Part shown: positions 1 through 8,384 of the stretch, piece after piece
Layout of the letters: every line of letters begins with the position of its first letter
Numbering within the stretch: the stretch's first letter is position 1
Assembly: GCA_903885375.1 (NCBI GenBank)
Contig: CAISIK010000046.1
Coordinates: 1-64,000, forward strand
Source: an uncultured Pseudomonadota bacterium
GTDB taxonomy: Bacteria; Myxococcota_A; UBA796; SXON01
Direction: 5' to 3'
Length of the DNA stretch: 64,000 bases
Made by a program: the position numbers and the translations under genes
The notes under the pieces: generated by a model
The model's input: the letters and a program-made list of their open reading frames with translations, nothing else
Told to the model about the DNA's origin: nothing
Database searches by the model: none

Positions 1-140
1 CACTCCAGCCACGCGAAGCCCGCCGACGGATCGCCGCACCCCAGATACGCCGAAAACTCCCGCTCCACATGCCGCGGCAGCACCCGATCATGACCCGCCA
101 ACGCCCGCACCAACAGCGGGAACCCCTGCTCTGGGCGGCC
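1..140 (-). mobile_element. IS91-type transposase, N-terminal fragment (runs off left edge)
   Basis: Read on the minus strand, the first 140 bases encode a stretch with RPEQGFPLL, then LPRHVEREFSAYLGCG, then GFAWLE. This matches the start of IS91-family transposases, whose zinc-binding N-terminus has a conserved 'HVE-EF--YL-CG----GF' block. Codon choice (cgg, gtg, ctg, cat) differs from neighbouring genes. No in-frame ATG lies just upstream of the homologous part and the frame stays open for several hundred bases, so the true start is uncertain and the 5' end may be damaged. The catalytic part would lie outside the window. Confidence 0.7.
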
Positions 141-167
141 GGGCCGGTGGCGTGGGAGGGGGTGAGC

Positions 168-569
168 GTGGGCACGGTGGCGCAGCCGGAGGTCGTGCCG
201 GTTGCGGAGGACGAAGGTGGAGAAGCGCCATGCGTCCGACCCCGCATCGCGGTGCTTCCGCGATCGGAGCGGCAGCGAGCCTCCGCGGAGGTACCGGCGG
301 CGCTGCTCGCCGCGATCCTTGCGCGTCTGGAGATGGCCCCGCCGCCGGTCAGCGCCGGGCCCGCGTGGTTGACCGAGGCCATCGGGAACCCGCTGACCTA
401 CGACGCGGCGGCACCGAACCGGAAGGACGTTTGCGCGCGGGTGGACCCCGCGCTGTACCGGAGGTTGCAGGTGGCGAAGGCGCGCCTCGGGCTTCGGACT
501 ACGGCCGGCGCGTGGGAGTACGTGCTGAGGGCGGGGCTGGCGGCGGCGGAGCGGGGGGTTGGGCGGTGA
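168..569 (+). CDS. Small protein with a ribbon-helix-helix-like C-terminus
   Basis: I do not recognise the whole 133-residue protein. Residues about 85-128 contain 'ARVDPALYRRLQVAKARLG' followed by a helix rich in Ala and Leu. This is the strand-helix-helix pattern of CopG/Arc-type ribbon-helix-helix DNA-binding proteins, often antitoxins or accessory genes. The N-terminal 80 residues are Ala/Pro/Glu-rich and look disordered. GTG at 168 is preferred because a GGAGGGGG tract lies just upstream and this start avoids overlap with the divergent transposase fragment; an ATG at 69 is possible. No toxin-like gene is adjacent, so a toxin-antitoxin role is not supported. Confidence 0.45.
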   Translation: MGTVAQPEVVPVAEDEGGEAPCVRPRIAVLPRSERQRASAEVPAALLAAILARLEMAPPPVSAGPAWLTEAIGNPLTYDAAAPNRKDVCARVDPALYRRLQVAKARLGLRTTAGAWEYVLRAGLAAAERGVGR

Positions 570-754
570 TCCAGTAAAAACAAGCCCTCTACGCTATGCG
601 GTGCCCCTGGTGCCCGAACCCACCGGCTCGCCATCGAGTGACGGGCGCTGGTGCGGGCGGGACGGGCGGCGAGGCCGAGGGGGCCGATGAACGACTGCAA
701 GTCCGGGACTGCGTGTGCCGGCATGTAGAGCCCGGGGGGCTCTGCAGCGACCTA

Positions 755-1261
755 CTATTCTTCGCGCACCCAATCAGTGACCACCACGCCCGCGTCGTCG
801 GCGCTCCCTCCGACCAGCACCGCGCCGAAGGAAGCGCTCATCGCTCCGTCGTCATCAATATCGATCTGCCACGACCCGAGCTCCGCCTCGAACTCACACC
901 AAGCCGGGTCTGATTCCAGCGTGACGAGATTGCACTCCCCGGAGCTGTCGGTGACAGCGGTACCGTCCTGGACCTCGACGCTGCTGGTCGCGGGTCCTCC
1001 TCCTCCGCCACAAAGCCCTTCCCCCAGGTTGACCTCCACGGAATCGACGTCCGTGGAAAGCATGAGGGTCACTGCCTTATCGTCGACCGTAGCTCCCCAG
1101 GTCCCCACGGCATCGGCGAGAGCGGCCGCCTGTTCAGCGAGGCCCGTGGGCATCTCCGACTCAGCCACGTCTCCGAAGGCATGAGTGTTGCACGTGTCAC
1201 TGTCCGCCTCGCACGCCAGTAAAGCGAATGGGCATGCCGCCACGATGAGGATTCGCATCAT
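755..1261 (-). CDS. Putative lipoprotein of unknown function
   Basis: A 168-residue protein with a lipobox LLAC, Cys17 being the lipidation site, followed by an acidic Cys-containing mature region with a Gly5 run (about residues 86-90). I recognise no family. It is the last gene of a three-gene minus-strand set: its ATG (1261) overlaps the stop of the upstream gene as ATGA, so translation is probably coupled. The mature protein is beta-rich and strongly acidic, as is usual for the exported proteins of this window. A 185-base gap holding nothing I recognise separates it from the gene ending at 569. Confidence 0.7.
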   Translation of the reverse strand: MMRILIVAACPFALLACEADSDTCNTHAFGDVAESEMPTGLAEQAAALADAVGTWGATVDDKAVTLMLSTDVDSVEVNLGEGLCGGGGGPATSSVEVQDGTAVTDSSGECNLVTLESDPAWCEFEAELGSWQIDIDDDGAMSASFGAVLVGGSADDAGVVVTDWVREE

Positions 1262-2052
1262 TCCTCACCTCCCCAGAGCGGCGTAGCGCCCTCGAAGTAG
1301 ACGCCGATCGCTGCCGTGCTGCCCTCCGGCCCCTGCACGCGCCATGTGACGTAACTGACGGTCCTCGCGCTCAGGACGTGAGCTTCCGTGATGGCGTAAG
1401 GCTCCAAAGCGGCCCTGACGTCGATCATGGAATCGATGTCGACGTCGAGAAGCGACGCATACTCTTCGATGGAACGAGGTTCGTCCGCGTCCCGGAAGTC
1501 CGTGTACAGGTCCAACTCCGGCCATGTGCCGCCGATCTCCAGAATCTCGCCCTTCGCGTCTCGAGTCACCGTCAGCCGACTGCCAGGAACCCAGTAGTCA
1601 CCGAACGACCGTTCAACCACGGTGAGGGTGCCCAGGTAGGACCGATGGGAAACCCCGCTCTCGTCATCCCGGTCTTCGACGACGATGTCCCGGGTGAACG
1701 AGTACCCAAGCTCAGCGAGATCGAAGCCGAGGGAGACGAGGACATCGAGATCCGAACCGTTTACGCGGTCTCGGTCGTCAATGCTCGTCCTGAGTTCGCG
1801 TGTTCCGCTGTCGTCCGCCTCCAGGAACCGGATTGTGAAACGCCCTGGATCCGCGAGATACTGCCCATCGCAGGTCGCCGTCGCGAACTCGGTGCGCGTG
1901 GAAATCGGCGCCGTATCCGACCACTTGATGTCGCCACAGACATCCTCCAGCATCCGGCTGTAGTCCGACAAGGACGCCAACGGCTGGGGCGCGGCCGAAA
2001 TCCGAGAGTCGAGGCTGGCTGCGTTCGCTGGCAACATTAGGAGCAAAATCAC
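1258..2052 (-). CDS. Secreted protein of unknown function
   Basis: A 264-residue protein starting at GTG 2052, which overlaps the upstream stop as GTGA. The N-terminus MILLLMLPANAAS is a very short hydrophobic export signal with a plausible Ala-x-Ala cleavage site near residue 12. The mature part is acidic and rich in Asp, Arg and Thr, with two Cys (in EDVCGDI and ATCDGQ). I recognise no domain. Its place between two other exported proteins, with overlaps on both sides, suggests that the three act together at the cell surface, but nothing in the sequence shows how. Confidence 0.65.
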   Translation of the reverse strand: MILLLMLPANAASLDSRISAAPQPLASLSDYSRMLEDVCGDIKWSDTAPISTRTEFATATCDGQYLADPGRFTIRFLEADDSGTRELRTSIDDRDRVNGSDLDVLVSLGFDLAELGYSFTRDIVVEDRDDESGVSHRSYLGTLTVVERSFGDYWVPGSRLTVTRDAKGEILEIGGTWPELDLYTDFRDADEPRSIEEYASLLDVDIDSMIDVRAALEPYAITEAHVLSARTVSYVTWRVQGPEGSTAAIGVYFEGATPLWGGEE

Positions 2053-2917
2053 ATCGCACCCCCTTCGTCCGGATCGCAGTCGTCAATGAAGACGCGTCGG
2101 TGTACCGCGTGTGGCGTGTTGTTGAAGCGATCCGCGAATCCCCCGCTGTTGTGGAACGAGGTCGCGTCCGTCGTAGTCGTGCCGAAGGTGATGGCGACGG
2201 GGCACTGATCGTCGTTGCCAAGGATCCCAATCCACACCCGCTCCGACAACCAGTGCGAACCGATCCCGGACGTAAGGGAGGTGGTGACGTAGGCGTTCAT
2301 CTCACCTGGTGTCCCAGGTGACGAGTAGCCCACGCCGTGGAAGCCGAGGTACATGCGGAGGTCGGTGCCTCGCAGCCCAGTGGTATTCGTGAGTGAAAAC
2401 GCTCCGTTGTCCCAGGCGCACGTGTCGGCACCGTGACATGCGTCGTTCACGACGATTTCGAGATCGTCTGAGTCGTCACCGAACCGCCACTCTCCGTTGC
2501 TGTCGGGGGAGCACATGTCGCTGTATGTGCCTTCATCGTTGAACACCCCCATGACGAACGAGAGCTGGTCACCCGTGCCGTCTGAGAAGCAGTCTGACGT
2601 GCCGTGCGTGAAGATGAACGCGACGTCCGCGCTGTCAGCCCCCCATGGGTCCACATTGTCGTCGCCAAACGAGGGATCCTCGTCGTCGTCGATCCAATCC
2701 TCCGGGTCCACCGCGGCATTGTTGTTGCTCCGGGCGACGTCCCAGTCTGAGTCGTCGATGAAGTCGCTGAAGTCGTCGAACACCTTGTCCGACGCATCGA
2801 TCGACCAGGGGATGACGCCGCAGGCGTCACAGCACTCCGGGTCTGCGCCGAACGCCTCAACTCCATAGGTGTGCATCTCGTCCAACGCCATGGCATGGGG
2901 GAGAAGAGAAGAAGCAT
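2049..2917 (-). CDS. Putative secreted DUF6345-like protein, signal peptide out of frame
   Basis: From ATG 2891 the frame gives 280 residues beginning MALDEMHTYGVEAFG. The order of features (YGVEAFG, a Trp/Asn-rich middle, 'VAFIFTHGTSDC', then 'VVNDACHGADTC') recalls DUF6345-type proteins, and the THG/DAC pair resembles the His and Cys positions of clan CD (caspase-like) peptidases. This is family recollection, not a search result. A better translation start (ATG 2917 with AGGTGGA about 7 bases upstream) gives a signal-like MLLLFSP in another frame, while the main frame reads SSLLPHAMALDE just before 2891. The signal peptide therefore seems split by an indel in the CT/C tract at about 2892-2914. 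It overlaps the next gene as GTGA. Confidence 0.5.
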
Positions 2918-3256
2918 CCGGGTTCCACCTACGAGCTTCGGCCGTAGCTCATGCGCGGCCGTCGGACCGGGCATGCCGTCTCGGCGTCCACTCTTCGTGA
3001 CATTTTGAGACAATTCGCTCGCCGGAACGGTCTCGCCGCGCGTCGCGAGCCGATGGCTTCGCCGGAACCAGTGCGGCCTTCGCGACGGTGCTCGGGGCCG
3101 CTGAGCACCTCCGACGTCCGCCGCTCGTGGCAAGCGGTGGGCACCCTCCGGCGACAGCTCATCCGGCGTGACCTCGAGCGGGACCCGCCGTGCGCGCGCC
3201 GTTCTACCCGCGGCGACGAGGGATGCCGTCGTCGCCCTTCCCCCGCCTGACACCTC
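2918..3256. other. Intergenic stretch without a supported gene
   Basis: About 340 bases between a minus-strand secreted protein and a small plus-strand ORF. Open frames on both strands are Arg-rich and biased like antisense of GC-rich DNA. I see no RNA gene, insertion-sequence end or convincing promoter. It may contain decayed coding sequence, since the following ORF looks like a gene 3' end. Confidence 0.4.
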
Positions 3257-3664
3257 GTGTTCTGCTTTGTAGGGGGATCATTTCAGTTACGCAAAACGAA
3301 ACTCTCCCTGTACATCCTCACCGTCACGTCCGAGGAATCGGCCGCCAAGTGTGGCGATGCCGCCAAGTGCATCTCCTACGAAACGATGAACCCGCTCTTG
3401 GGCGGCCGCGTGGTGGCCGACACCGCCGTGACCATCGCGGGCGCCGAAGTGGCCGCGGGCGAGGACCTCGCCCGGCAGGCCATCTGGACCGCCGACTTCC
3501 CCGTTGAGCTGTACTCGCACGAGGAGTTCGCCCTCGGCTTCGACGACGCCGCGATCACGTTCGCGGAGGGCACCACCACGCTCACGTTCGCGTGGGACGA
3601 CGAGGACGGCACCAGCTACGAGGACACTGTCACCGTGACCGACGGCGTGATCGCCGAGGGGTGA
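3257..3664 (+). CDS. Hypothetical protein, possibly the 3' remnant of a longer gene
   Basis: A 135-residue frame starting at GTG. From about residue 20 the composition is that of a real exported beta-rich domain: alternating Thr/Val, acidic, with a 'CGDAAKC' pair and 'TFAWDDEDGTSYEDTVTVT' near the end. The first 20 residues do not look like a signal peptide, no Shine-Dalgarno site precedes the start, and the same frame upstream is closed by a stop at about 3250. I therefore suspect that this is the C-terminal part of a larger secreted protein that has lost its 5' end. No family recognised. Confidence 0.4.
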   Translation: MFCFVGGSFQLRKTKLSLYILTVTSEESAAKCGDAAKCISYETMNPLLGGRVVADTAVTIAGAEVAAGEDLARQAIWTADFPVELYSHEEFALGFDDAAITFAEGTTTLTFAWDDEDGTSYEDTVTVTDGVIAEG

Positions 3665-3679
3665 GCCGGCGGACTCCGC

Positions 3680-6600
3680 CTACAGGTTCCCCGAGATGTG
3701 CACGCTGCCCCCCACCGTGGGCGAGCCATCGGCGAGGTCGTTGGCATCCGACGTGAGCAGGGAGAGATTGTCGACGACGTAGAGCGCGCCGCCCACCGAC
3801 GCGAGGCCGTCGAGGGCGTCGATGTCACTGAGCAAGGCATGGTCCTGGATGACCAGCGCATCCCCCACCGTCTGGAGCGAACCGAGCCCGTCGAGCGAGA
3901 GCAGCGCGGCGTTCCCCTCCCCCCACGCCCAGCTCACCTGGTACCCGATCTCGAGGCTCTCGCCGACGGACTCCAGGGAGTCGAGCCCGGTAAGGTCCAG
4001 GAGGGAGTCGCAGTCGCAGATGCGGAGGTCGGCGCCTACGCTCTGCACGCCTGCGAGGCCGCCGAGGTCGGCAAGCGAGGGGAGCCGGTAGAGCACGAGG
4101 TGGTGGGACACGGCGGTCACGCCTTCGAGCCCATCCATCGAGGTGAGCGAATCGCACGCCGACACCCAGAGCGAGCTGCCGAGCGTGGGGCTGCCGAGGC
4201 CGGAGAAGTCCTCCAGCGCGGCGTTGGACTCCACCCAGAAGTCGCGGCCGATCGACTGGAGCGCCCCGAGGCTGTCCGGCCGCACCAGCGCGCTGTTGTT
4301 TTCGAGGGTGAGGTCACGGCCCACCGTCTCGAGGGAATCGAGCCCCTGCAGGCTCAGGAGGGCGGGGTGGCCATCCACGTGGAGGTCGGTGCCCACCGCC
4401 TGGAGTGCGCCGAGGCCCGTGAGCGTGGTGAGGTCGTCGTTGCGCTCGAGGATGAGGCTGCCCTCCACGGCTTCGAGCGCATCGAGGCCCGACAGGTCGG
4501 CGAGCAGATCGAGCTGGCTCACCCAGAGGCCCCCGACGGACCGCAACGATCGGAGCCCGGACAGGTCCGGCAGGCGCTCGAGGTACTCAAGCGCCACATC
4601 GCCCCCGACCGACTCCAGCGCGCCGAGGTCGAGGCTGGCGAGCACGTCGAGATCGCGCAGGGAGAGCGCGCCGGCCACGCTCCGGAGCGCGGGTGCGGAG
4701 AGGTCCGCAAGCGCGGCGTTGTCCATCACGGTGAAGGCCGCGCCGACCGACTGGAGCGCGTCGAGCCCATCCGTGCTCGCGAGCGCCCGGTTGTCGGTGA
4801 TGACCAGCGAGCCGGCCAGGTCGGTGGTGCCGGCGAGCAAGGCGAGGTCGGTCAGCGCGGAGAGGTAGGTGAGGCTCACCTCGCCGGTGAATGCGGTGCC
4901 GGAGAGGCCGTCGGCGCCCGCCAGCCGCTGCAGCGAGTACATCTCCAGATCGCCGCAGCTCTCCAGCGCACCGAAGCCGCTGATGGTGGTGAGACTGGAC
5001 GCACCGGTGATGGAGAGCCCATCGCCGATGGCGGTGAGCGCGCCGAAGCCCGAGGCGTCCGTCGGGCCGGAGCCCGACAGGCGCACGCGGCCCGCGACGC
5101 TTTCGAGTGACGAGAAACCAGCCCAGTCGACGAGGGCGGGGTTGTTGGAGAGCGTGAGGTCGCCGCCGATGGTGACGACGCCGTCGAGCGCGGACAGATC
5201 GGCGAGGAGAGCGTTGTCGCTCACCACGGCATCCCCGGCCACGGCCCCGAGGACTTCGAGGCCCCCGAGGTCGGCGAGGTCGGTCTGCGACACCCAGAGG
5301 GCGCCCACCGATGCGGGGAGCGTCCAGCCCGTGTTGGCGCCCGTGGGCAGCTCCACCAGCCCGAGCGTCCCAGGGATGTCCACAGGCCAGTCCACCGTGA
5401 AGCTGCCGGAGGTGGCCGCCACGCGCTCGAACCAGAGCCCGCCGCCCATCGCAGTCAGCTCGGGGGCCTCCACGGAGGCGAGGTACGGCAGGTTCTCCAG
5501 CCAGAGCCCTACGCCGAGGGAGGTCATGGGAAGGGAAACATCGACGAGCGGCAGATCGTAGAGCACCACGCCGCCGCCCACCTCGACGAGCCGGGGCGTG
5601 CCCCCGAGGTCGGCCACCTCGTTGTCGGCCACCCAGAAATCGCCGCCCACCGAAGAAAGGCGGTCGAGGCCCAGGAGGGAGCCGAAGGTGCTCGGCTCGA
5701 GCCACTTTGCGCCGCCGAGGTCGCCCCCGAAGAAGGTCGTGCCGCCCACCCAGGCGAGGCGCTCAAGGCCGTGCAGGTCGGGCGCGGACACGCCGGACAC
5801 CCGCAAGTCGCCGCTGACCGCGCGGAGGCATTCGAGGGCCCGCAAGGACGGGGTGTGGTCGAGGTCCAGACTGCCCTCCACCGAGGCGTAGCTCGCGCAG
5901 AAGGTGTCGATGTCGGCCGCGGAGGAGAGCGAGAGGTCGCCCACGTACTCATCCACGAGGCCATCGCAGTCGTCGTCGTCGCCATCGAGGCGCTCGACGG
6001 CGCCGGGCGCCTCGGCCGCGTCGGTGTCGTCGCAGTCCTCGCAGGACACGGCACCGTCCCCATCGTGGTCGGTGGTGCCCACGAGGCCATCGCAGTTCTG
6101 GTCGGCCGTGGCCTCGCAGGCTTCGGTGGCGCCGGGGTGTACGGCGGCATCGGCATCGTCGCAGTCGGAGGCATCGGAAACAGCGCCGGCCGGCGCGCAG
6201 GTGGCGGAGAGGGGGGAGCCGGCATCGCCGAACCCGTCGAGATCGGCGTCGGCGTACCAGGTGCCGCTGCCCACGAGGTCGGGGTCGGCCTCGTCGGCGA
6301 GGCCATCGCAATCGTCGTCCACGTCGCCGAAGTCGCAGCGCTCGGCCGCGCCGGGCGAGACGCCGGCGTCGGTGTCGTCACAATCGGCGGTGTTGTCCGT
6401 GAAGCCGACCGGCGCCGCGCAGGCCGAGGTGGTTGGAGTGGCCACACCGTACCCGTCGCCATCGGCATCGGTGTACCAGATCGTCTCGCCCACGGAGCCG
6501 GCCTCGTCGGTGCGACGGTCGCAGTCGTCGTCCACACCGTTGCAGCTCTCGGTGGCGGCGGGGCTCACCGCGGCGTCGGCGTCGTTGCAGTCGTCGTTGT

Positions 6601-7360
6601 TGTTGGCGTAGCCCGGCGAGAGGGTGCACGCGCGCGCGCTCGTGGTGGACCCGTAGCCATCGCCATCGGCGTCGAGGTACCAGCGCTTCTCGCCGCTGGC
6701 GCCCGCCTCGTCAATTGCGCCGTCGCAGTTGTTGTCGACCGCATCGCACTGCTCGTCCACGCCGGGGGAGGCGCTCGGGTTGCGATCGTCGCAGTCTCCG
6801 CCCTCGGCGACGTAGCCGCGGGGGGCTTCGCAGCCGCCCCAGGAAACCGCGTCGTCGCCGTACTCGTCACGGTCGGCATCGCGGTACCAGAGGGTGGCGC
6901 CCTCGGCGTCCTCACCGTCGGCGTTGCCATCGCAGTTGTTGTCCAGGCCGTCGCAGATCTCCTCGGCCGCGGGGTTCAGTTCGGCGTCGTAGTCATCGCA
7001 GTCGCCGCCCACGGCGGCCCGGCCCGGGGGGAGGTCGCAGCCGAGCTCGGCGGTGCCATCGTCGCCGAACGTGTCGCCGTCGGCGTCGGCGTAGGAGGGC
7101 ACCGCGTCGGCAGCGTCGGCGCCATCGATCGTGCCGTTGCAGTCGTTGTCCACGCCGTCACAAACCTCGATGGCGCCGGGGTACACGGCGGCGTTCGCGT
7201 CGTTGCAGTCCTCGCCCTCGGGCGCGCCGTCGCCGTCGCCGTCCACCAACCGCGCCCCCCCCGTATCCACCGGCTTCTCCGGTTCGGGTTCGCCACCGGC
7301 GCAGCCGATCAGGACGAGGGGGAGCAGGAGGGACCGGACACCGCGCGCGAGGAACGCCAT
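3680..7360 (-). CDS. Giant lipoprotein: MopE-type repeats followed by receptor-L/leucine-rich-like repeats
   Basis: A 1226-residue lipoprotein. The signal ends in LIGC (Cys20). Residues about 38-472 hold seven MopE-type units, each with Asp-rich 'DADGDGYG', a 'CDD-D--V-PGA-E' block and a 'CDGVDNDCDG' block. Such repeats are known from myxobacterial and methanotroph surface proteins, where calcium or copper binding has been proposed. Residues about 473-1226 are a long array of 'L--L--V-G-L-V--N--L--L' units resembling receptor-L-domain or leucine-rich solenoid repeats, probably a beta-helix. ATG 7360 is chosen because it gives the lipobox and lies 14 bases after the hydrolase stop; the frame extends upstream only as antisense-like sequence. 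It is the last gene of a four-gene operon. A role in surface binding is inference. Confidence 0.85.
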   Translation of the reverse strand: MAFLARGVRSLLLPLVLIGCAGGEPEPEKPVDTGGARLVDGDGDGAPEGEDCNDANAAVYPGAIEVCDGVDNDCNGTIDGADAADAVPSYADADGDTFGDDGTAELGCDLPPGRAAVGGDCDDYDAELNPAAEEICDGLDNNCDGNADGEDAEGATLWYRDADRDEYGDDAVSWGGCEAPRGYVAEGGDCDDRNPSASPGVDEQCDAVDNNCDGAIDEAGASGEKRWYLDADGDGYGSTTSARACTLSPGYANNNDDCNDADAAVSPAATESCNGVDDDCDRRTDEAGSVGETIWYTDADGDGYGVATPTTSACAAPVGFTDNTADCDDTDAGVSPGAAERCDFGDVDDDCDGLADEADPDLVGSGTWYADADLDGFGDAGSPLSATCAPAGAVSDASDCDDADAAVHPGATEACEATADQNCDGLVGTTDHDGDGAVSCEDCDDTDAAEAPGAVERLDGDDDDCDGLVDEYVGDLSLSSAADIDTFCASYASVEGSLDLDHTPSLRALECLRAVSGDLRVSGVSAPDLHGLERLAWVGGTTFFGGDLGGAKWLEPSTFGSLLGLDRLSSVGGDFWVADNEVADLGGTPRLVEVGGGVVLYDLPLVDVSLPMTSLGVGLWLENLPYLASVEAPELTAMGGGLWFERVAATSGSFTVDWPVDIPGTLGLVELPTGANTGWTLPASVGALWVSQTDLADLGGLEVLGAVAGDAVVSDNALLADLSALDGVVTIGGDLTLSNNPALVDWAGFSSLESVAGRVRLSGSGPTDASGFGALTAIGDGLSITGASSLTTISGFGALESCGDLEMYSLQRLAGADGLSGTAFTGEVSLTYLSALTDLALLAGTTDLAGSLVITDNRALASTDGLDALQSVGAAFTVMDNAALADLSAPALRSVAGALSLRDLDVLASLDLGALESVGGDVALEYLERLPDLSGLRSLRSVGGLWVSQLDLLADLSGLDALEAVEGSLILERNDDLTTLTGLGALQAVGTDLHVDGHPALLSLQGLDSLETVGRDLTLENNSALVRPDSLGALQSIGRDFWVESNAALEDFSGLGSPTLGSSLWVSACDSLTSMDGLEGVTAVSHHLVLYRLPSLADLGGLAGVQSVGADLRICDCDSLLDLTGLDSLESVGESLEIGYQVSWAWGEGNAALLSLDGLGSLQTVGDALVIQDHALLSDIDALDGLASVGGALYVVDNLSLLTSDANDLADGSPTVGGSVHISGNL

Positions 7361-7374
7361 GGCTGAAACATAGC

Positions 7375-8169
7375 TCACGGCTCGGCGATGAAGCGCCCGA
7401 TGGTGGCCCAGAGCTCGCGGTCGCGGATGTCGTTGTGGCCGCGGTCCACCACCACGAAGCGCGCCTGGGGGAGGGCGACGGCGAGGGCTTCGCCCATGGC
7501 GGAGGGGATGAGCGGGTCGAGACGCCCATGCACGACCAGCGTGGGGACGGTGACGGAGGGCGCGCGACCCAGCGAGTCGTACCGGTCGAGGACGAGCCAG
7601 CGAGCGGGGAGCCAGGGGTAGTACGCCGACGCGAGGTCGACGACCGAAGTGTACGCCGAGATCGCCACCAGCTTGCGGCAACGCCCCTCGGCCGCCATCG
7701 CCACCGCCACCCCCGACCCGAGGGAGTGCCCCACGCACACCGGCGGCGGCTCACCCTTCCCGGCGAGCACGGCCAACGCGGCCCGCGCGGCCCCGAGGAT
7801 GGCCTCCTCGTTCGGCGTGCCGGCGTGGGCATCGCCGTAGCCGGGGTACTCGATGGCCGCGAAGGCGAGGCCCTGGGCCTCGGCGAGGGCGGCATCGCCC
7901 CGCGTCTGACCGATCTGCTCGGCGTTGCCGTGGAAGAAGGCCACCCGCGGCGCGCCGGCGGGGCCCGAGAGGTCCATCGGCACCGTGCCGTCCGGCACCT
8001 CGACCTGCACGCGTTCGGCACCGGCGAGGTCCAGGAAGGGGTCGGAAAGCGCCAGCGGGTAGAGGATCGGCCGCTGGAAACCGAACAGGGCGAGCACGGC
8101 GAGCCCGTACACTCCGGCGAACGCGCCAACCACGAGGCCGAAGAGGCGGAGGGCGGGAGCCTTCCCCAT
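7375..8169 (-). CDS. Membrane-anchored alpha/beta hydrolase
   Basis: A 264-residue serine hydrolase of the alpha/beta fold (ABHD/'YqkD-BEM46'-like). A hydrophobic helix at residues about 8-30 anchors it in the membrane. The catalytic triad is visible: Ser149 in GHSLGSG, Asp218 in HGRLDPLIP and His245 in DRGHND. HG at 80-81 (FFHGNAEQ) supplies the oxyanion region, and EYPGYG at 108-113 is typical of this family. ATG 8169 shares its first base with the TGA of the small upstream gene (TGATG), so translation is likely coupled. The substrate is unknown; family members act on esters, lipids or peptides. The next gene, encoding the giant repeat lipoprotein, starts 14 bases downstream. Confidence 0.88.
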   Translation of the reverse strand: MGKAPALRLFGLVVGAFAGVYGLAVLALFGFQRPILYPLALSDPFLDLAGAERVQVEVPDGTVPMDLSGPAGAPRVAFFHGNAEQIGQTRGDAALAEAQGLAFAAIEYPGYGDAHAGTPNEEAILGAARAALAVLAGKGEPPPVCVGHSLGSGVAVAMAAEGRCRKLVAISAYTSVVDLASAYYPWLPARWLVLDRYDSLGRAPSVTVPTLVVHGRLDPLIPSAMGEALAVALPQARFVVVDRGHNDIRDRELWATIGRFIAEP

Positions 8170-8381
8170 CAACGCAGCGCCCGGCCGCGACGCCGCCCGG
8201 ACGCAAGGGGAGCAGGCGGGCGCCCGATGAACCCCACCCAGCCGGCGAGCCAGGGGAGCAACGGGCCAGCGGTCGGGGTCACGACCCGCGTGCCGGCCGG
8301 CAGGACCATCGTGGCCGGGCCGGACGCGGTCCAGACCAAGCAGGCGGGCTCGGTGGGCGGCGGTGGGGTGCTTGGGGCCAT
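8169..8381 (-). CDS. Small proline-rich protein with one possible membrane segment
   Basis: A 70-residue frame that I do not recognise. It has a Pro-rich start (APSTPPPPTEP), a beta-like middle and one hydrophobic segment (PLLPWLAGWVGFIG) followed by a basic tail. Position is its main support: the ATG lies three bases after the stop of the upstream lipoprotein gene, and its TGA overlaps the hydrolase ATG as TGATG. Such tight packing on both sides suggests a real gene, perhaps a membrane partner of the hydrolase. Confidence 0.5.
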   Translation of the reverse strand: MAPSTPPPPTEPACLVWTASGPATMVLPAGTRVVTPTAGPLLPWLAGWVGFIGRPPAPLASGRRRGRALR

Positions 8382-8384
8382 GGA

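Noticed and set aside
2951-3250. A 99-residue plus-strand frame in the gap
   Set aside because: It has Arg-rich composition, no ribosome site, no similarity and an equally long frame on the other strand.
5771-7366. Long plus-strand frame opposite the giant lipoprotein
   Set aside because: It is the low-complexity Val/Gly/Ala mirror image of the Asp/Cys repeats, with no start signal.
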